A stretch of DNA of 8,272 nucleotides from Lachnospiraceae bacterium (GTDB lineage Bacteria; Bacillota; Clostridia; Lachnospirales; Lachnospiraceae). Below are positions 1 to 6,222 of the stretch, piece by piece; position 1 is the first letter of the stretch; each line of letters opens with the position of its first letter. Below the pieces are notes generated by a model. It was not told the origin of the DNA and did not search any database. It saw nothing but the letters and a program-made list of their open reading frames with translations. The DNA lies in assembly GCA_024694785.1 (NCBI GenBank), contig JAILJL010000192.1, positions 1 through 8,272 of the forward strand. The letters run 5' to 3'. Made by a program: the position numbers and the translations under genes.

Positions 1-534
1 CACATGATTAAGAAGCGCATGTGCCATCTGTCCCTTTTTACGTAATCCGACATAGAATACGGAAGGATCTATCAAGGACGTTGCGGCACTTACCGGGCCT
101 GTTACATTACCGATAACCGGTACATCGGAAAGTCTGTTACTCAAGATATTAATCGCTTCTTTAATAACTTGAAAGCGCCCCTTCGATACATCAAAACATG
201 GCACCTTCTCCCATTCTTCCAACGAAGTTAGCGGATATCCCACAACGCGAGGCTCTCTATTATTACATCCCATATCAACCCCGGCACCAAGAGCCTCTAC
301 TTCTGCAGTCATGCAAAAAGGAACGCCGACATTCTCGAAGCATTTATTGCGATAAGCAAACTCCGACAATGCTGCCATTTTCTCAGAATCTGTATGTACT
401 TCATTAAACGCAAAGCCACCTTTTTCAAGTAACTCCGTCGTTATCATATTCATCATTCCGCCGGGACATATAACAGGCGGACGATCAGGCTTTCTGCCTT
501 CAACTATCGTCTTAATTCTCTCTTTACTATTCAT
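1..534 (-). CDS. MtaA/CmuA-type methyltransferase (uroporphyrinogen decarboxylase family), 3' end outside window
   Basis: Reading the minus strand from the ATG at 534 gives 178 uninterrupted codons to the window edge, so the N-terminal half is visible and the rest is cut off. It begins MNSKERIKTIVEGRKPDRPP, the usual opening of the URO-D superfamily, followed by CPGGMMNM, GVPFCMTAEVEALG and VIGNVTGPVSAATSLI. This layout matches corrinoid:thiol methyltransferases (MtaA, MtbA, CmuA) better than true heme-pathway HemE. Those enzymes move a methyl group between a corrinoid protein and a thiol using a zinc site near the C-terminus, which is not visible here. It lies 68 bp after the cysteine desulfurase on the same strand, so it is probably the next gene of the selD operon. 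The GGAG at about 16 nt from the ATG is too far for a good site; an in-frame TTG 12 nt upstream is better placed, so the start is uncertain by four residues. The family is clear; the substrate is unknown. Confidence 0.85.
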   Translation of the reverse strand, partial: MNSKERIKTIVEGRKPDRPPVICPGGMMNMITTELLEKGGFAFNEVHTDSEKMAALSEFAYRNKCFENVGVPFCMTAEVEALGAGVDMGCNNREPRVVGYPLTSLEEWEKVPCFDVSKGRFQVIKEAINILSNRLSDVPVIGNVTGPVSAATSLIDPSVFYVGLRKKGQMAHALLNHV

Positions 535-602
535 ACTAACCGTCAAAAATCTCCGTAAATGCCGATCTTGAAAAAGTCTCAAAAACTTCCGGAAGATTGA
601 GA

Positions 603-1742
603 TTATTCATTCGCAATCTCGCGAACTGCCGCTATTGCAGCATCCGCCTCCTCTTCTTTGCTATAATATGAAAAACTGAATCGCACCGCGCCTTGCACAA
701 CCGTACCAAGTGCCTCATGCATCTTAGGTGCACAGTGTGCCCCCGCTCGCACTGCTATGCCGTAGTCGGTAGCAAGCGTATCTGCAACCGCCCCCGAATC
801 ATAATCTTTTATATTAATCGCAACGACTCCGGTATGCGTAGCTGCTTCAACATCACTATATATCTTAATTCCGTCTATATTCTTAATTCCGTTATAAAAG
901 CGCAAAGCAAGCATTTCTTCGCGTGCTTTAATATTCTCAACACCGGTTTCCTTGATAAATCCCACCGATGCAGATAATCCTACGATTCCGTGACTATTCA
1001 AGGTTCCTGCCTCCAGACGCGTCGGATAATCACGAGGCTGCTCCTTGTCATAAGAATGTACCCCGCTTCCGCCGCATTTAAAGGTCTCTACTTCGACACC
1101 TTCACGGATACACATACCGCCCGTACCCTGCGGTCCCATAAGGCCCTTATGCCCTGTAAAACAAAGGATATCAATATTCATATCCTCCATATCTATAGGA
1201 AGTACACCTGCAGTCTGGGACGCATCAACTATGAAAAGGAGCCCGTGCCTATTTGCTATCTCACCTACTTTCTTAACATCAACCACATTTCCGGTAAGAT
1301 TCGACGCATGAGTGCAGACTATCGCGCTTGTCTTATCATCAATAAGATTCTCAAAGTCAGCTGCATCAACATTTCCCTTATCATCGCAATTAACAAATGA
1401 TAAGGAAATGCCCTTTTCTTTTTCCATAAGATACAAAGGACGTAAGACCGAATTATGTTCAAGTACTGTTGTAATCACGTGGCTATCGGGTTTAATAGCA
1501 CCACGAATCGCGATATTTAAAGCCTCTGTTGCATTAGACGTAAATATCACGTGATCCGTGCGCTTACAATTGAACAATTCGGCAATTGTTTTCCTTGCAT
1601 GAAATATAACACGCGATGCAGAAAGTGAGGTTTCGTGGGCACCACGGGAAGCATTTCCCATAGTGGTCAGCGCTTTTGTCACCGCATCCACCATACAGGG
1701 TGGCTTCATCATTGTTGTTGCTGCATTATCAAGATATATCAT
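603..1742 (-). CDS. Class V aminotransferase-fold cysteine desulfurase of the selD-linked type
   Basis: This is a PLP enzyme expected to take sulfur (or selenium, from selenocysteine) off the amino acid and pass it on as an enzyme persulfide/perselenide. The 379-aa protein starts MIYLDNAATT, the standard N-terminus. Visible landmarks are LEHNS (His96, over the PLP ring), VDASQ (Asp173), FTGHKG (PLP Schiff-base Lys199) and RAGAHCAPKMH (Cys337, the catalytic cysteine on the mobile loop). The start was set at 1742 because a GGGAG ribosome binding site lies 8 nt upstream and the family begins here; the ATG at 1811 would add 23 unrelated residues. The family is related to the selD-adjacent desulfurase of Enterococcus faecalis (the EF2568 type, TIGR01977). 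Its place after selD, yedF and DUF3343 suggests that it supplies selenium or sulfur to that pathway rather than general Fe-S assembly. The enzyme class is very likely; the selenium preference is inferred. Confidence 0.93.
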   Translation of the reverse strand: MIYLDNAATTMMKPPCMVDAVTKALTTMGNASRGAHETSLSASRVIFHARKTIAELFNCKRTDHVIFTSNATEALNIAIRGAIKPDSHVITTVLEHNSVLRPLYLMEKEKGISLSFVNCDDKGNVDAADFENLIDDKTSAIVCTHASNLTGNVVDVKKVGEIANRHGLLFIVDASQTAGVLPIDMEDMNIDILCFTGHKGLMGPQGTGGMCIREGVEVETFKCGGSGVHSYDKEQPRDYPTRLEAGTLNSHGIVGLSASVGFIKETGVENIKAREEMLALRFYNGIKNIDGIKIYSDVEAATHTGVVAINIKDYDSGAVADTLATDYGIAVRAGAHCAPKMHEALGTVVQGAVRFSFSYYSKEEEADAAIAAVREIANE

Positions 1743-1758
1743 TAATTTCTCCCATATA

Positions 1759-1827
1759 TTAGAGGCGCATAGCAAATAACGCTGCACCGATTGCACCTGC
1801 ATAGCGCGCATCCGTACTCATATTCAT
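1759..1827 (-). pseudogene. C-terminal remnant of a CoA-dehydratase activase (BadF/BcrA/HgdC ASKHA family)
   Basis: Between DUF3343 and the desulfurase, the minus strand reads a 22-residue ORF that ends with the run DARYAGAIGAALFAMRL and then TAA. As I recall it, the C-terminus of 2-hydroxyglutaryl-CoA dehydratase activase (HgdC) ends with QYNGALGAALYAYKK; the YxGAxGAALxA pattern matches residue for residue and is typical of the last helix of this ATPase family. The other ~230 residues are missing. Its ATG overlaps the DUF3343 stop by one base (TAATG), and no good ribosome binding site is visible, so I read it as a deletion scar rather than a functional microprotein. In other anaerobes an activase and its double-cubane or dehydratase partner can sit next to DUF3343, which makes this an understandable place for such a remnant. 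Short length limits certainty. Confidence 0.6.
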
Positions 1828-2063
1828 TAAATCATCAATTCATACACGCCGTCATACTCGATATTCTCACGTGCAAACGCTTTTAAAAGCTCATCTTTCT
1901 GCGTAATATCAGCCTTCCATGCAAGCCCGCACCCCGCCGTTATCTCTTTGGGAACAGGAATAAGACGTCCCGGAAGGCCGTTTCCCATACAATATTCCTC
2001 AACCGCCATCGCATGTGCAGTCGACTCAAATGATATGATAAGCTGTAATCTCTTCTCTCGCAT
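1827..2063 (-). CDS. DUF3343 putative Se/S carrier-like protein
   Basis: This 78-aa protein matches the small DUF3343 family, named as a putative selenium/sulfur carrier. Visible features are the N-terminal beta-strand with FESTAHAMAVEEY (residues 12-24) and the family signature GRLIPVPKEITAGCGLAW (residues 32-49), in which Cys45 is the conserved cysteine likely to carry persulfide or perselenide. Cys25 is a second cysteine. It is a cytosolic, single-domain protein of usual family length. The ATG at 2063 has an AGGA about 8 nt upstream, and the gene starts 20 nt after the yedF stop, so it is transcribed with selD and yedF. Its stop overlaps the start of the activase remnant. The family call is strong; the carrier role comes from the family name and from gene context, not from direct evidence. 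Confidence 0.88.
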   Translation of the reverse strand: MREKRLQLIISFESTAHAMAVEEYCMGNGLPGRLIPVPKEITAGCGLAWKADITQKDELLKAFARENIEYDGVYELMI

Positions 2064-2083
2064 TATTTAATCCTGACCGCATA

Positions 2084-2698
2084 TTAAGGCTTAATGATTA
2101 GATCAGCGTTAGACATTCTCTCTACGATATCATACATATTGGTAACTCCACCGACAGCAAGCTTCTCCGATAATCCGTAGAAGTTAAGACATGTACCGCA
2201 TGTAAGAATCTCTACACCCTGTGCTTCCATTGACTTAAGATCCTCCAGTGATACCGAACCCTCGCAGGATACGCTTGCGCCGCCATTATATAAGAGAATT
2301 GTTGATGGAAGCTCATCCTGCTGGCCTAATGCATATATAAATCCCTTAAGCAAAGTCTTACCGAGATCTTCCGCACCTTCGCCCATGTGATCCTTGGAGA
2401 TTACGACCACACGTCTTTTCTTTCTTCCGGAATCTACAACAAGGCACTCTTCCTTAATATCATCTGCTGTAGCGCCTTCGCCTATAGTCATTGTTACCTT
2501 ATATTCCTTATCGGATATCTTCTCCGATGTAACTCCATAACCCTTCTGGTTAGCCATTTTCGTAAGGTTCTGAACCGCAATCTCATTATCTACGGATGTC
2601 TCAACAACACCTGCAGCACCGTTTAAGCTCTTAATAGCATCCTTAGTCTTAACAACAGGAATAGGACACGCATCCCCAATAGCATTAACTTTAATCAT
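2084..2698 (-). CDS. yedF: YedF-type selenium metabolism protein (TusA-like plus DsrE-like domains)
   Basis: This 204-aa two-domain protein has an N-terminal TusA-like domain (about residues 1-75) with the sulfur-carrier motif DACPIP (Cys11), and a C-terminal DsrE/DsrF-like domain (about 95-200) holding GFIYALGQ and LTCGTCLNFYGL with Cys167 and Cys170. This architecture is the selenium-associated YedF family (TIGR03527 type), a marker of genomes that make selenophosphate. It probably carries reduced selenium or sulfur as a protein-bound perselenide towards or from SelD. The start is well fixed: AGGAGGT lies 8 nt before the ATG. The selD TAG stop overlaps that ribosome binding site and only 13 nt separate the genes, so translation is likely coupled to selD. 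All carrier cysteines are present. The family call is secure; the exact donor and acceptor are not known from sequence. Confidence 0.93.
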   Translation of the reverse strand: MIKVNAIGDACPIPVVKTKDAIKSLNGAAGVVETSVDNEIAVQNLTKMANQKGYGVTSEKISDKEYKVTMTIGEGATADDIKEECLVVDSGRKKRRVVVISKDHMGEGAEDLGKTLLKGFIYALGQQDELPSTILLYNGGASVSCEGSVSLEDLKSMEAQGVEILTCGTCLNFYGLSEKLAVGGVTNMYDIVERMSNADLIIKP

Positions 2699-2711
2699 TT
2701 TAAAATACCTC

Positions 2712-3743
2712 CTAATACTTAATAACTTCTACTTCAAAGTCTTTTTTATCTGTAACTTCACCGACTATGGCGGCATATGGACATACCTTTTTAAGCTTTG
2801 ATAAAAGCTCATCCGCCTTATCCTTATCTATTCCGATAAGAAGTCCGCCGGATGTCTGCGGATCAAAGAGAAGTTCTTCCATTGAGAACGGCACGTCATT
2901 AAATCTGACTTTACCTTCCGCAAAGTTTCTGTTACGCTGGCCTGCCGCGGTGAGCAGGAATTCATCCGCGTAATCCAAGGCTTCATCGAATCGTGGAACA
3001 TCAGCTGCACGAATTACAGCGCTATACTTTCCATCTAACATCTCTCGAAGATGACCAAGGAATCCGAATCCCGTAACATCGGTACAGCCATGAACATCAT
3101 AATCACGAAGTACTTCCGCTGCGTATTTATTTAACGTAGTCATGGACTTAATAGCCTTATCCATGGCTTCCTTACTTGCCTCGTTAACTCGATTCGCGGT
3201 ACAGATAATACCCACACCGAGCGGCTTCGTAAGAATAAGCGCATCACCTTTTCTGATTCCGTTATTTGCCAGAATTCTCTTCGGATTAACAATTCCCGTT
3301 ACGGAAAGACCATATTTAACGGAAGCATCCATAATTGAATGGCCTCCCGCAAGGCTGCCGCCCGCTTCGATGACTTTTTCCGAGCCACCGCGCATTATCT
3401 CTCCAAGTATATTAAGATCCATTGTTTCAGGAAAACACACAATATTAAGTGCGGTCTTAACTTCTCCACCCATTGCATATATATCACTTAACGCATTGGT
3501 TGCCGCAATCTGACCGAATATATAAGGGTCTTCAACCATCGGCGGGAAGAAATCAAGGGTCTGTACAAAAGCAAGGTCATCGGTAAGCTTATATACCGCT
3601 GCATCATCTTTACTGTCAAATCCGATAAGCAGATTAGAGTCCTTCTCACCATGCGGTAAACGTGACAATACTCTGTCCAGAATTCCCGCGCCCAGCTTGG
3701 CTGTACATCCTCCGCTGCTGCAAAAGAGTTTCTCTTCAGACAT
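2712..3743 (-). CDS. selD: Selenophosphate synthetase, Cys form
   Basis: SelD uses ATP and selenide to make selenophosphate, the selenium donor for selenocysteine, 2-selenouridine or the labile selenium cofactor of molybdenum hydroxylases. The 343-aa protein has the usual length. It starts with [10 protein letters not shown], where Cys13 and Lys16 line up with the essential Cys17 and Lys20 of the E. coli enzyme. Other landmarks are DSKDDAAVY (Asp46/47), [12 protein letters not shown] (Asp64, metal/ATP site), [11 protein letters not shown] (83-93), GGHS (133-136), [11 protein letters not shown] (221-231) and [10 protein letters not shown] (293-302). The catalytic residue is coded by TGT, not TGA, and no in-frame TGA occurs, so its synthesis does not need selenocysteine. 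A ribosome binding site (AAAGGGGTG) lies about 5 nt before the ATG. It is the first gene of the operon, downstream of a promoter and palindrome. No selA, selB or selenouridine synthase is visible here, so the use of the product must be read from the rest of the genome. Confidence 0.97.
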   Translation of the reverse strand: MSEEKLFCSSGGCTAKLGAGILDRVLSRLPHGEKDSNLLIGFDSKDDAAVYKLTDDLAFVQTLDFFPPMVEDPYIFGQIAATNALSDIYAMGGEVKTALNIVCFPETMDLNILGEIMRGGSEKVIEAGGSLAGGHSIMDASVKYGLSVTGIVNPKRILANNGIRKGDALILTKPLGVGIICTANRVNEASKEAMDKAIKSMTTLNKYAAEVLRDYDVHGCTDVTGFGFLGHLREMLDGKYSAVIRAADVPRFDEALDYADEFLLTAAGQRNRNFAEGKVRFNDVPFSMEELLFDPQTSGGLLIGIDKDKADELLSKLKKVCPYAAIVGEVTDKKDFEVEVIKY

Positions 3744-3811
3744 AAAAACACCCCTTTAAAATAATATCCAACATATTAAGGATACTATTGAAAAGTGGTT
3801 TTCGCAAGGAT

Positions 3812-3834
3812 ATTTATCGGAATTTCCGATAAAT
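3812..3834. promoter_or_regulatory. Perfect 23-bp palindrome in the selD leader, candidate operator
   Basis: Arms of 11 bp (3812-3822 and 3824-3834) are exact reverse complements around a single central base; the core reads CGGAATTTCCG and the outer arms TTTATC/GATAAA. It lies just downstream of the predicted selD -10 box, covering the expected transcription start, which is a classic place for a repressor. As RNA it could also fold into a hairpin, but with almost no loop and no T-run after it, so a protein-bound DNA operator is the better reading. No regulator gene for it is visible nearby. Confidence 0.6.
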
Positions 3835-3838
3835 TTAT

Positions 3839-3867
3839 ATGATATTTTAATCAGCAATTACGCGCAA
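3839..3867 (-). promoter_or_regulatory. Predicted sigma-A promoter of the selD operon
   Basis: On the minus strand, TTGCGC (3867-3862) and TATCAT (3844-3839) are separated by exactly 17 bp. Each hexamer matches the vegetative consensus at four of six positions. It lies between the yjfB terminator and selD, about 95 nt from the selD start codon, and is the best-scoring pair I found in this gap by eye. Confidence 0.45.
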
Positions 3868-3884
3868 AGTCACAGTGTCCGTTC

Positions 3885-3917
3885 ACAAAAGAAGAACCGC
3901 CTAGCAGACGGTTCTTC
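3885..3917 (-). terminator. Rho-independent terminator of the yjfB-like gene
   Basis: The arms GAAGAACCG (3891-3899) and CGGTTCTTC (3909-3917) form a perfect 9-bp stem with a 9-base loop. On the minus strand the stem is followed by TCTTTTGTG, a short, weak T tract. It starts 19 bp after the stop of the yjfB-like gene and separates it from the selD promoter. Confidence 0.7.
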
Positions 3918-3936
3918 CTTCGTTATGTGATGGCCG

Positions 3937-4131
3937 TTAAATACGTATATCGATATTTCCGCCAACATTAGGGTTAACGGAAAGCTCTGATACCGGAGCC
4001 TGATTCAAAGTAGAAATCATAGCTTCCCCAACATCCTGTATGGTATCAAGATTCTTGGACAATACAGCGACTCCAATATCCGATATGTTCTTCGAATATG
4101 ACATTGCCATCGATAAAGCTGCTATATCCAT
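3937..4131 (-). CDS. YjfB-family putative motility protein
   Basis: The 64-aa protein begins MDIAALSMAMS and ends with SVNPNVGGNIDIRI; both ends match the YjfB family (PF14070), small proteins linked to motility whose biochemical role is not established. No signal peptide or membrane segment is visible, so it is likely cytosolic. The start is the ATG at 4131, preceded by AGGAGG five bases upstream. The in-frame GTG at 4137 lies inside the ribosome binding site and is not used. It is a stand-alone gene, with a terminator after it and a sigma-28-like promoter before it, which fits co-expression with flagellar genes. It sits between the selenium and metal loci without an obvious functional link to either, though read-through from the ATPase gene is possible because no terminator separates them. 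Confidence 0.85.
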   Translation of the reverse strand: MDIAALSMAMSYSKNISDIGVAVLSKNLDTIQDVGEAMISTLNQAPVSELSVNPNVGGNIDIRI

Positions 4132-4174
4132 AGGCACCTCCTTTTGCTCTACAAATACACCTTATCATATATAT

Positions 4175-4202
4175 GTATCGGATCTATGTCCTCAGGTTAT
4201 TA
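4175..4202 (-). promoter_or_regulatory. Sigma-28 (SigD/FliA)-like promoter of the yjfB-like gene
   Basis: On the minus strand, TCCGATAC (4182-4175) matches six of eight bases of the sigma-28 -10 element GCCGATAT, including the whole CCGAT core. TAAT (4202-4199) matches three of four bases of the TAAA -35 element, with a 16-bp spacer. It would give a leader of about 37 nt. Motility genes are the known targets of this sigma factor, and the downstream gene is motility-linked, which raises the odds that the match is real. Confidence 0.5.
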
Positions 4203-4203
4203 A

Positions 4204-6168
4204 TTACGATTTTTTATCAATCTTAATAAGTGCCCTCATTGCATTTAATACACAAAGCACCATAACTCCGACATCCGCAAATATTGCAAGCCACATATTG
4301 GCAAGCCCGACTGCGGCCAGGATTAGGCATCCTATCTTAATCAAAAGCGCAAAGCCGATATTTTCGTATACTATCTTAAGCGCTCTTTTTGCGATCTTTA
4401 TTGCTCTTGGCACATTAACAGGATCGTCATCCATAAGCACAACATCTGCAGCCTCTATTGCAGCGTCACTTCCCATCGCACCCATTGCAATTCCCACATC
4501 CGCGCGGGTAAGTACAGGCGCATCATTGATTCCGTCACCGACAAATGCCAACGTTCTGCCGCTTTCCTTACCGGATAAAAGTTCTTCCACACGACTTACC
4601 TTATCCGCAGGCAGTAATTCCGCATGAAATTCATCTATCTTGATCTCAGTTGCAGTATGTTCTGCGATTACTCTATCATCGCCGGTAAGCATAATATTCC
4701 TGATAATTCCGGCATTCCTTAATTCTTTTATAGCCTTCCCGGAATTTTCTTTAATAACGTCAGATATAAGGATATGACCTTCATACTTGCCATCAATCGC
4801 AATATGCACAATCGTTCCCGGATGCGTACACTTCTTGTATTCGTATCCTTCACGCTCCATAAGACGCGCATTACCAACAGCAACAGGGATACCGTCAACC
4901 TTTGCAAGTATTCCGTGACCGCTTATCTCTTCTATATCAGTAACTCTGTTTCTGTCAAGCATCTTACCATAAGCAACCTTCAGGCTGTTACTTATAGGAT
5001 GTGAACTGGCAATCTCCGCAAGCGCAGCATATTCGAGGATCCTCTTAGCATCTTCTTCATTATGCTCATGCTCGCAGCCGCAGAATTCTCCGCATTTATC
5101 ACAAGACGAATGAATTCCGTTAACCTTGAAAACTCCATGAGTAAGCGTTCCGGTCTTATCAAATACCACATATCCGGTCTTGGAAAGAGTCTCGAGATAA
5201 TTAGAGCCCTTAACCAGGATTCCCTCCCTGCTTGCACCGCCTATTGCAGCAAAGAACGTCAGCGGAATGCTTATTACAAGTGCGCAAGGACAGCTTACTA
5301 CAAGGAAGGTAAGTGATCTATACAGCCACGTTGTAAAGTCTGCCGAAGCATGTAATAATAACACATTAAAGATTGGCGGAATTACAAGAAGCGCCAATGC
5401 CAGGTAACACACAATCGGTGTATATATTCTTGCAAACTTCGATATGAAATTCTCGGATTTTGATTTGTTGGAGCTTGAGTTCTCCACAAGCTCAAGAATC
5501 TTGGATACCGTAGACTCACCGAAAGCCTTGGTTGTGCGAATCTTTAAGACTCCGTTTAAGTTAATGCATCCGCTTATAATTTCATCTCCAGCTTTAACAT
5601 CGCGCGGAACGCTCTCGCCCGTTAGTGCGGCTGTATTAAGGGAAGAAGTGCCCTCTGTCACAACACCGTCGATAGGAACTTTTTCACCGGGCTGAACAAC
5701 TATTATCGTACCAGCCGTAACTTCGTCAGGATCAAGCTTCTCAAGAACACCATCCTTCTCTATATTCGCGTAATCAGGGCGAATATCCATGAGTGCGCTT
5801 ATATTCTTTCTGCTCTTACCTACTGCGTAGCTCTGGAAAAGCTCTCCAATCTGGTAGAAAAGCATAACCGCGATGGCCTCGTTATAGTCACCGGACTTCT
5901 CTATTATCGCCAGAATAAAAGCACCGACCGTTGCCACGGCCATAAGGAAGTTCTCGTCAAATATACGGCGGTTAAGAATACCCTTACCGGCTTTACGCAA
6001 TATGTCATGTCCGATGATTATGTAGATTACGATATAGATTACAAGCTTTCCGATGAATAATATCATCTCCGGAAGCGGAATCTTATCTATCGGAATTATA
6101 TTAACAAGAATGAGTAATACTGCAGATATTATTATTCTTGTAAGCATCTTCTTCTGTTTCTTATTCAT
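4204..6168 (-). CDS. Heavy-metal P1B-type ATPase, Zn2+/Cd2+/Pb2+ exporter class (ZntA/CadA-like)
   Basis: This 654-aa ATP-driven membrane pump most likely exports Zn, Cd or Pb. Motifs in order are hydrophobic segments at about 10-55 and 72-115, LTGES (182-186, actuator domain), CPC in the transport helix (293-295), DKTGT (337-341, phosphorylated Asp337), SHP (389-391, nucleotide binding), MLTGDD (493-498) and GDGINDAP (544-551). The C-terminal helices carry Asn603, Lys611 and ADVG with Asp632, the P1B-2 signature for Zn/Cd/Pb rather than Cu. Unlike most ZntA/CadA pumps it has no N-terminal HMA domain; that domain is encoded separately just upstream at 6223-6441. A Cys/His cluster follows DKTGT (Cys356, 359, 363, 365, His367, 369), which is unusual. 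The start at 6168 has AAGGAG 10 nt upstream. Regulation is probably by the divergent ArsR-AraC protein. The class is certain; which metal is exported in vivo is inferred. Confidence 0.95.
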   Translation of the reverse strand: MNKKQKKMLTRIIISAVLLILVNIIPIDKIPLPEMILFIGKLVIYIVIYIIIGHDILRKAGKGILNRRIFDENFLMAVATVGAFILAIIEKSGDYNEAIAVMLFYQIGELFQSYAVGKSRKNISALMDIRPDYANIEKDGVLEKLDPDEVTAGTIIVVQPGEKVPIDGVVTEGTSSLNTAALTGESVPRDVKAGDEIISGCINLNGVLKIRTTKAFGESTVSKILELVENSSSNKSKSENFISKFARIYTPIVCYLALALLVIPPIFNVLLLHASADFTTWLYRSLTFLVVSCPCALVISIPLTFFAAIGGASREGILVKGSNYLETLSKTGYVVFDKTGTLTHGVFKVNGIHSSCDKCGEFCGCEHEHNEEDAKRILEYAALAEIASSHPISNSLKVAYGKMLDRNRVTDIEEISGHGILAKVDGIPVAVGNARLMEREGYEYKKCTHPGTIVHIAIDGKYEGHILISDVIKENSGKAIKELRNAGIIRNIMLTGDDRVIAEHTATEIKIDEFHAELLPADKVSRVEELLSGKESGRTLAFVGDGINDAPVLTRADVGIAMGAMGSDAAIEAADVVLMDDDPVNVPRAIKIAKRALKIVYENIGFALLIKIGCLILAAVGLANMWLAIFADVGVMVLCVLNAMRALIKIDKKS

Positions 6169-6198
6169 GACCTAAGTGCTCCTTTTACGCATACAAAT

Positions 6199-6216
6199 GG
6201 GCAGGTCTCCCTGCCC
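6199..6216 (-). other. Intercistronic hairpin between the HMA gene and the ATPase gene
   Basis: GGGCAGG (6199-6205) and CCTGCCC (6210-6216) form a perfect 7-bp GC-rich stem with a four-base loop. On the minus strand it begins 6 bp after the HMA stop codon and is followed by ATTTGTATG, not a real T-run, so it is at most a leaky terminator. It could make the HMA message more abundant or stable than the ATPase message. Confidence 0.55.
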
Positions 6217-6222
6217 TGATCA

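Noticed and set aside
198..407. 69-aa plus-strand open frame
   Set aside because: It lies wholly opposite the methyltransferase gene, has no recognisable domain and no ribosome binding site.
586..595. CTTCCGGAAG followed by T-runs on the minus strand, possible terminator after the desulfurase
   Set aside because: The palindrome is continuous with no room for a loop, leaving at most three paired bases, so it is too weak to call. The methyltransferase is left in the operon.
1743..1811. 23-residue N-terminal extension of the cysteine desulfurase
   Set aside because: The GGGAG ribosome binding site just before 1742 and the family's standard MIYLDNAATT start support 1742. The upstream DNA reads as the activase remnant in another frame.
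2712..3743. SelD lacking its catalytic residue (a Gly at the Sec/Cys position)
   Set aside because: An alignment that puts Gly12 at the catalytic site needs a two-residue gap. The gapless alignment to GAGCGCK of E. coli places Cys13 and Lys16 on the essential Cys17 and Lys20, so the site is intact.
3752..3811. Riboswitch in the selD leader
   Set aside because: The leader is short and AT-rich, with only a weak TATCC/GGATA pairing besides the palindrome; it matches no riboswitch class I know.
4132..4137. GTG start two codons upstream for the YjfB-like gene
   Set aside because: The GTG overlaps the AGGAGG ribosome binding site itself; the ATG at 4131 has correct spacing and fits the family start MDIAALS.
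4140..4203. Terminator after the ATPase gene
   Set aside because: Only short AT palindromes (CATATATATG) are present, with no GC stem and no T tract, so none is annotated.
4040..4627. 195-aa plus-strand open frame
   Set aside because: Low-complexity Ser/Ala/Ile/Thr-rich translation that is the antisense of the YjfB-like gene and the conserved C-terminus of the ATPase; a shadow frame.
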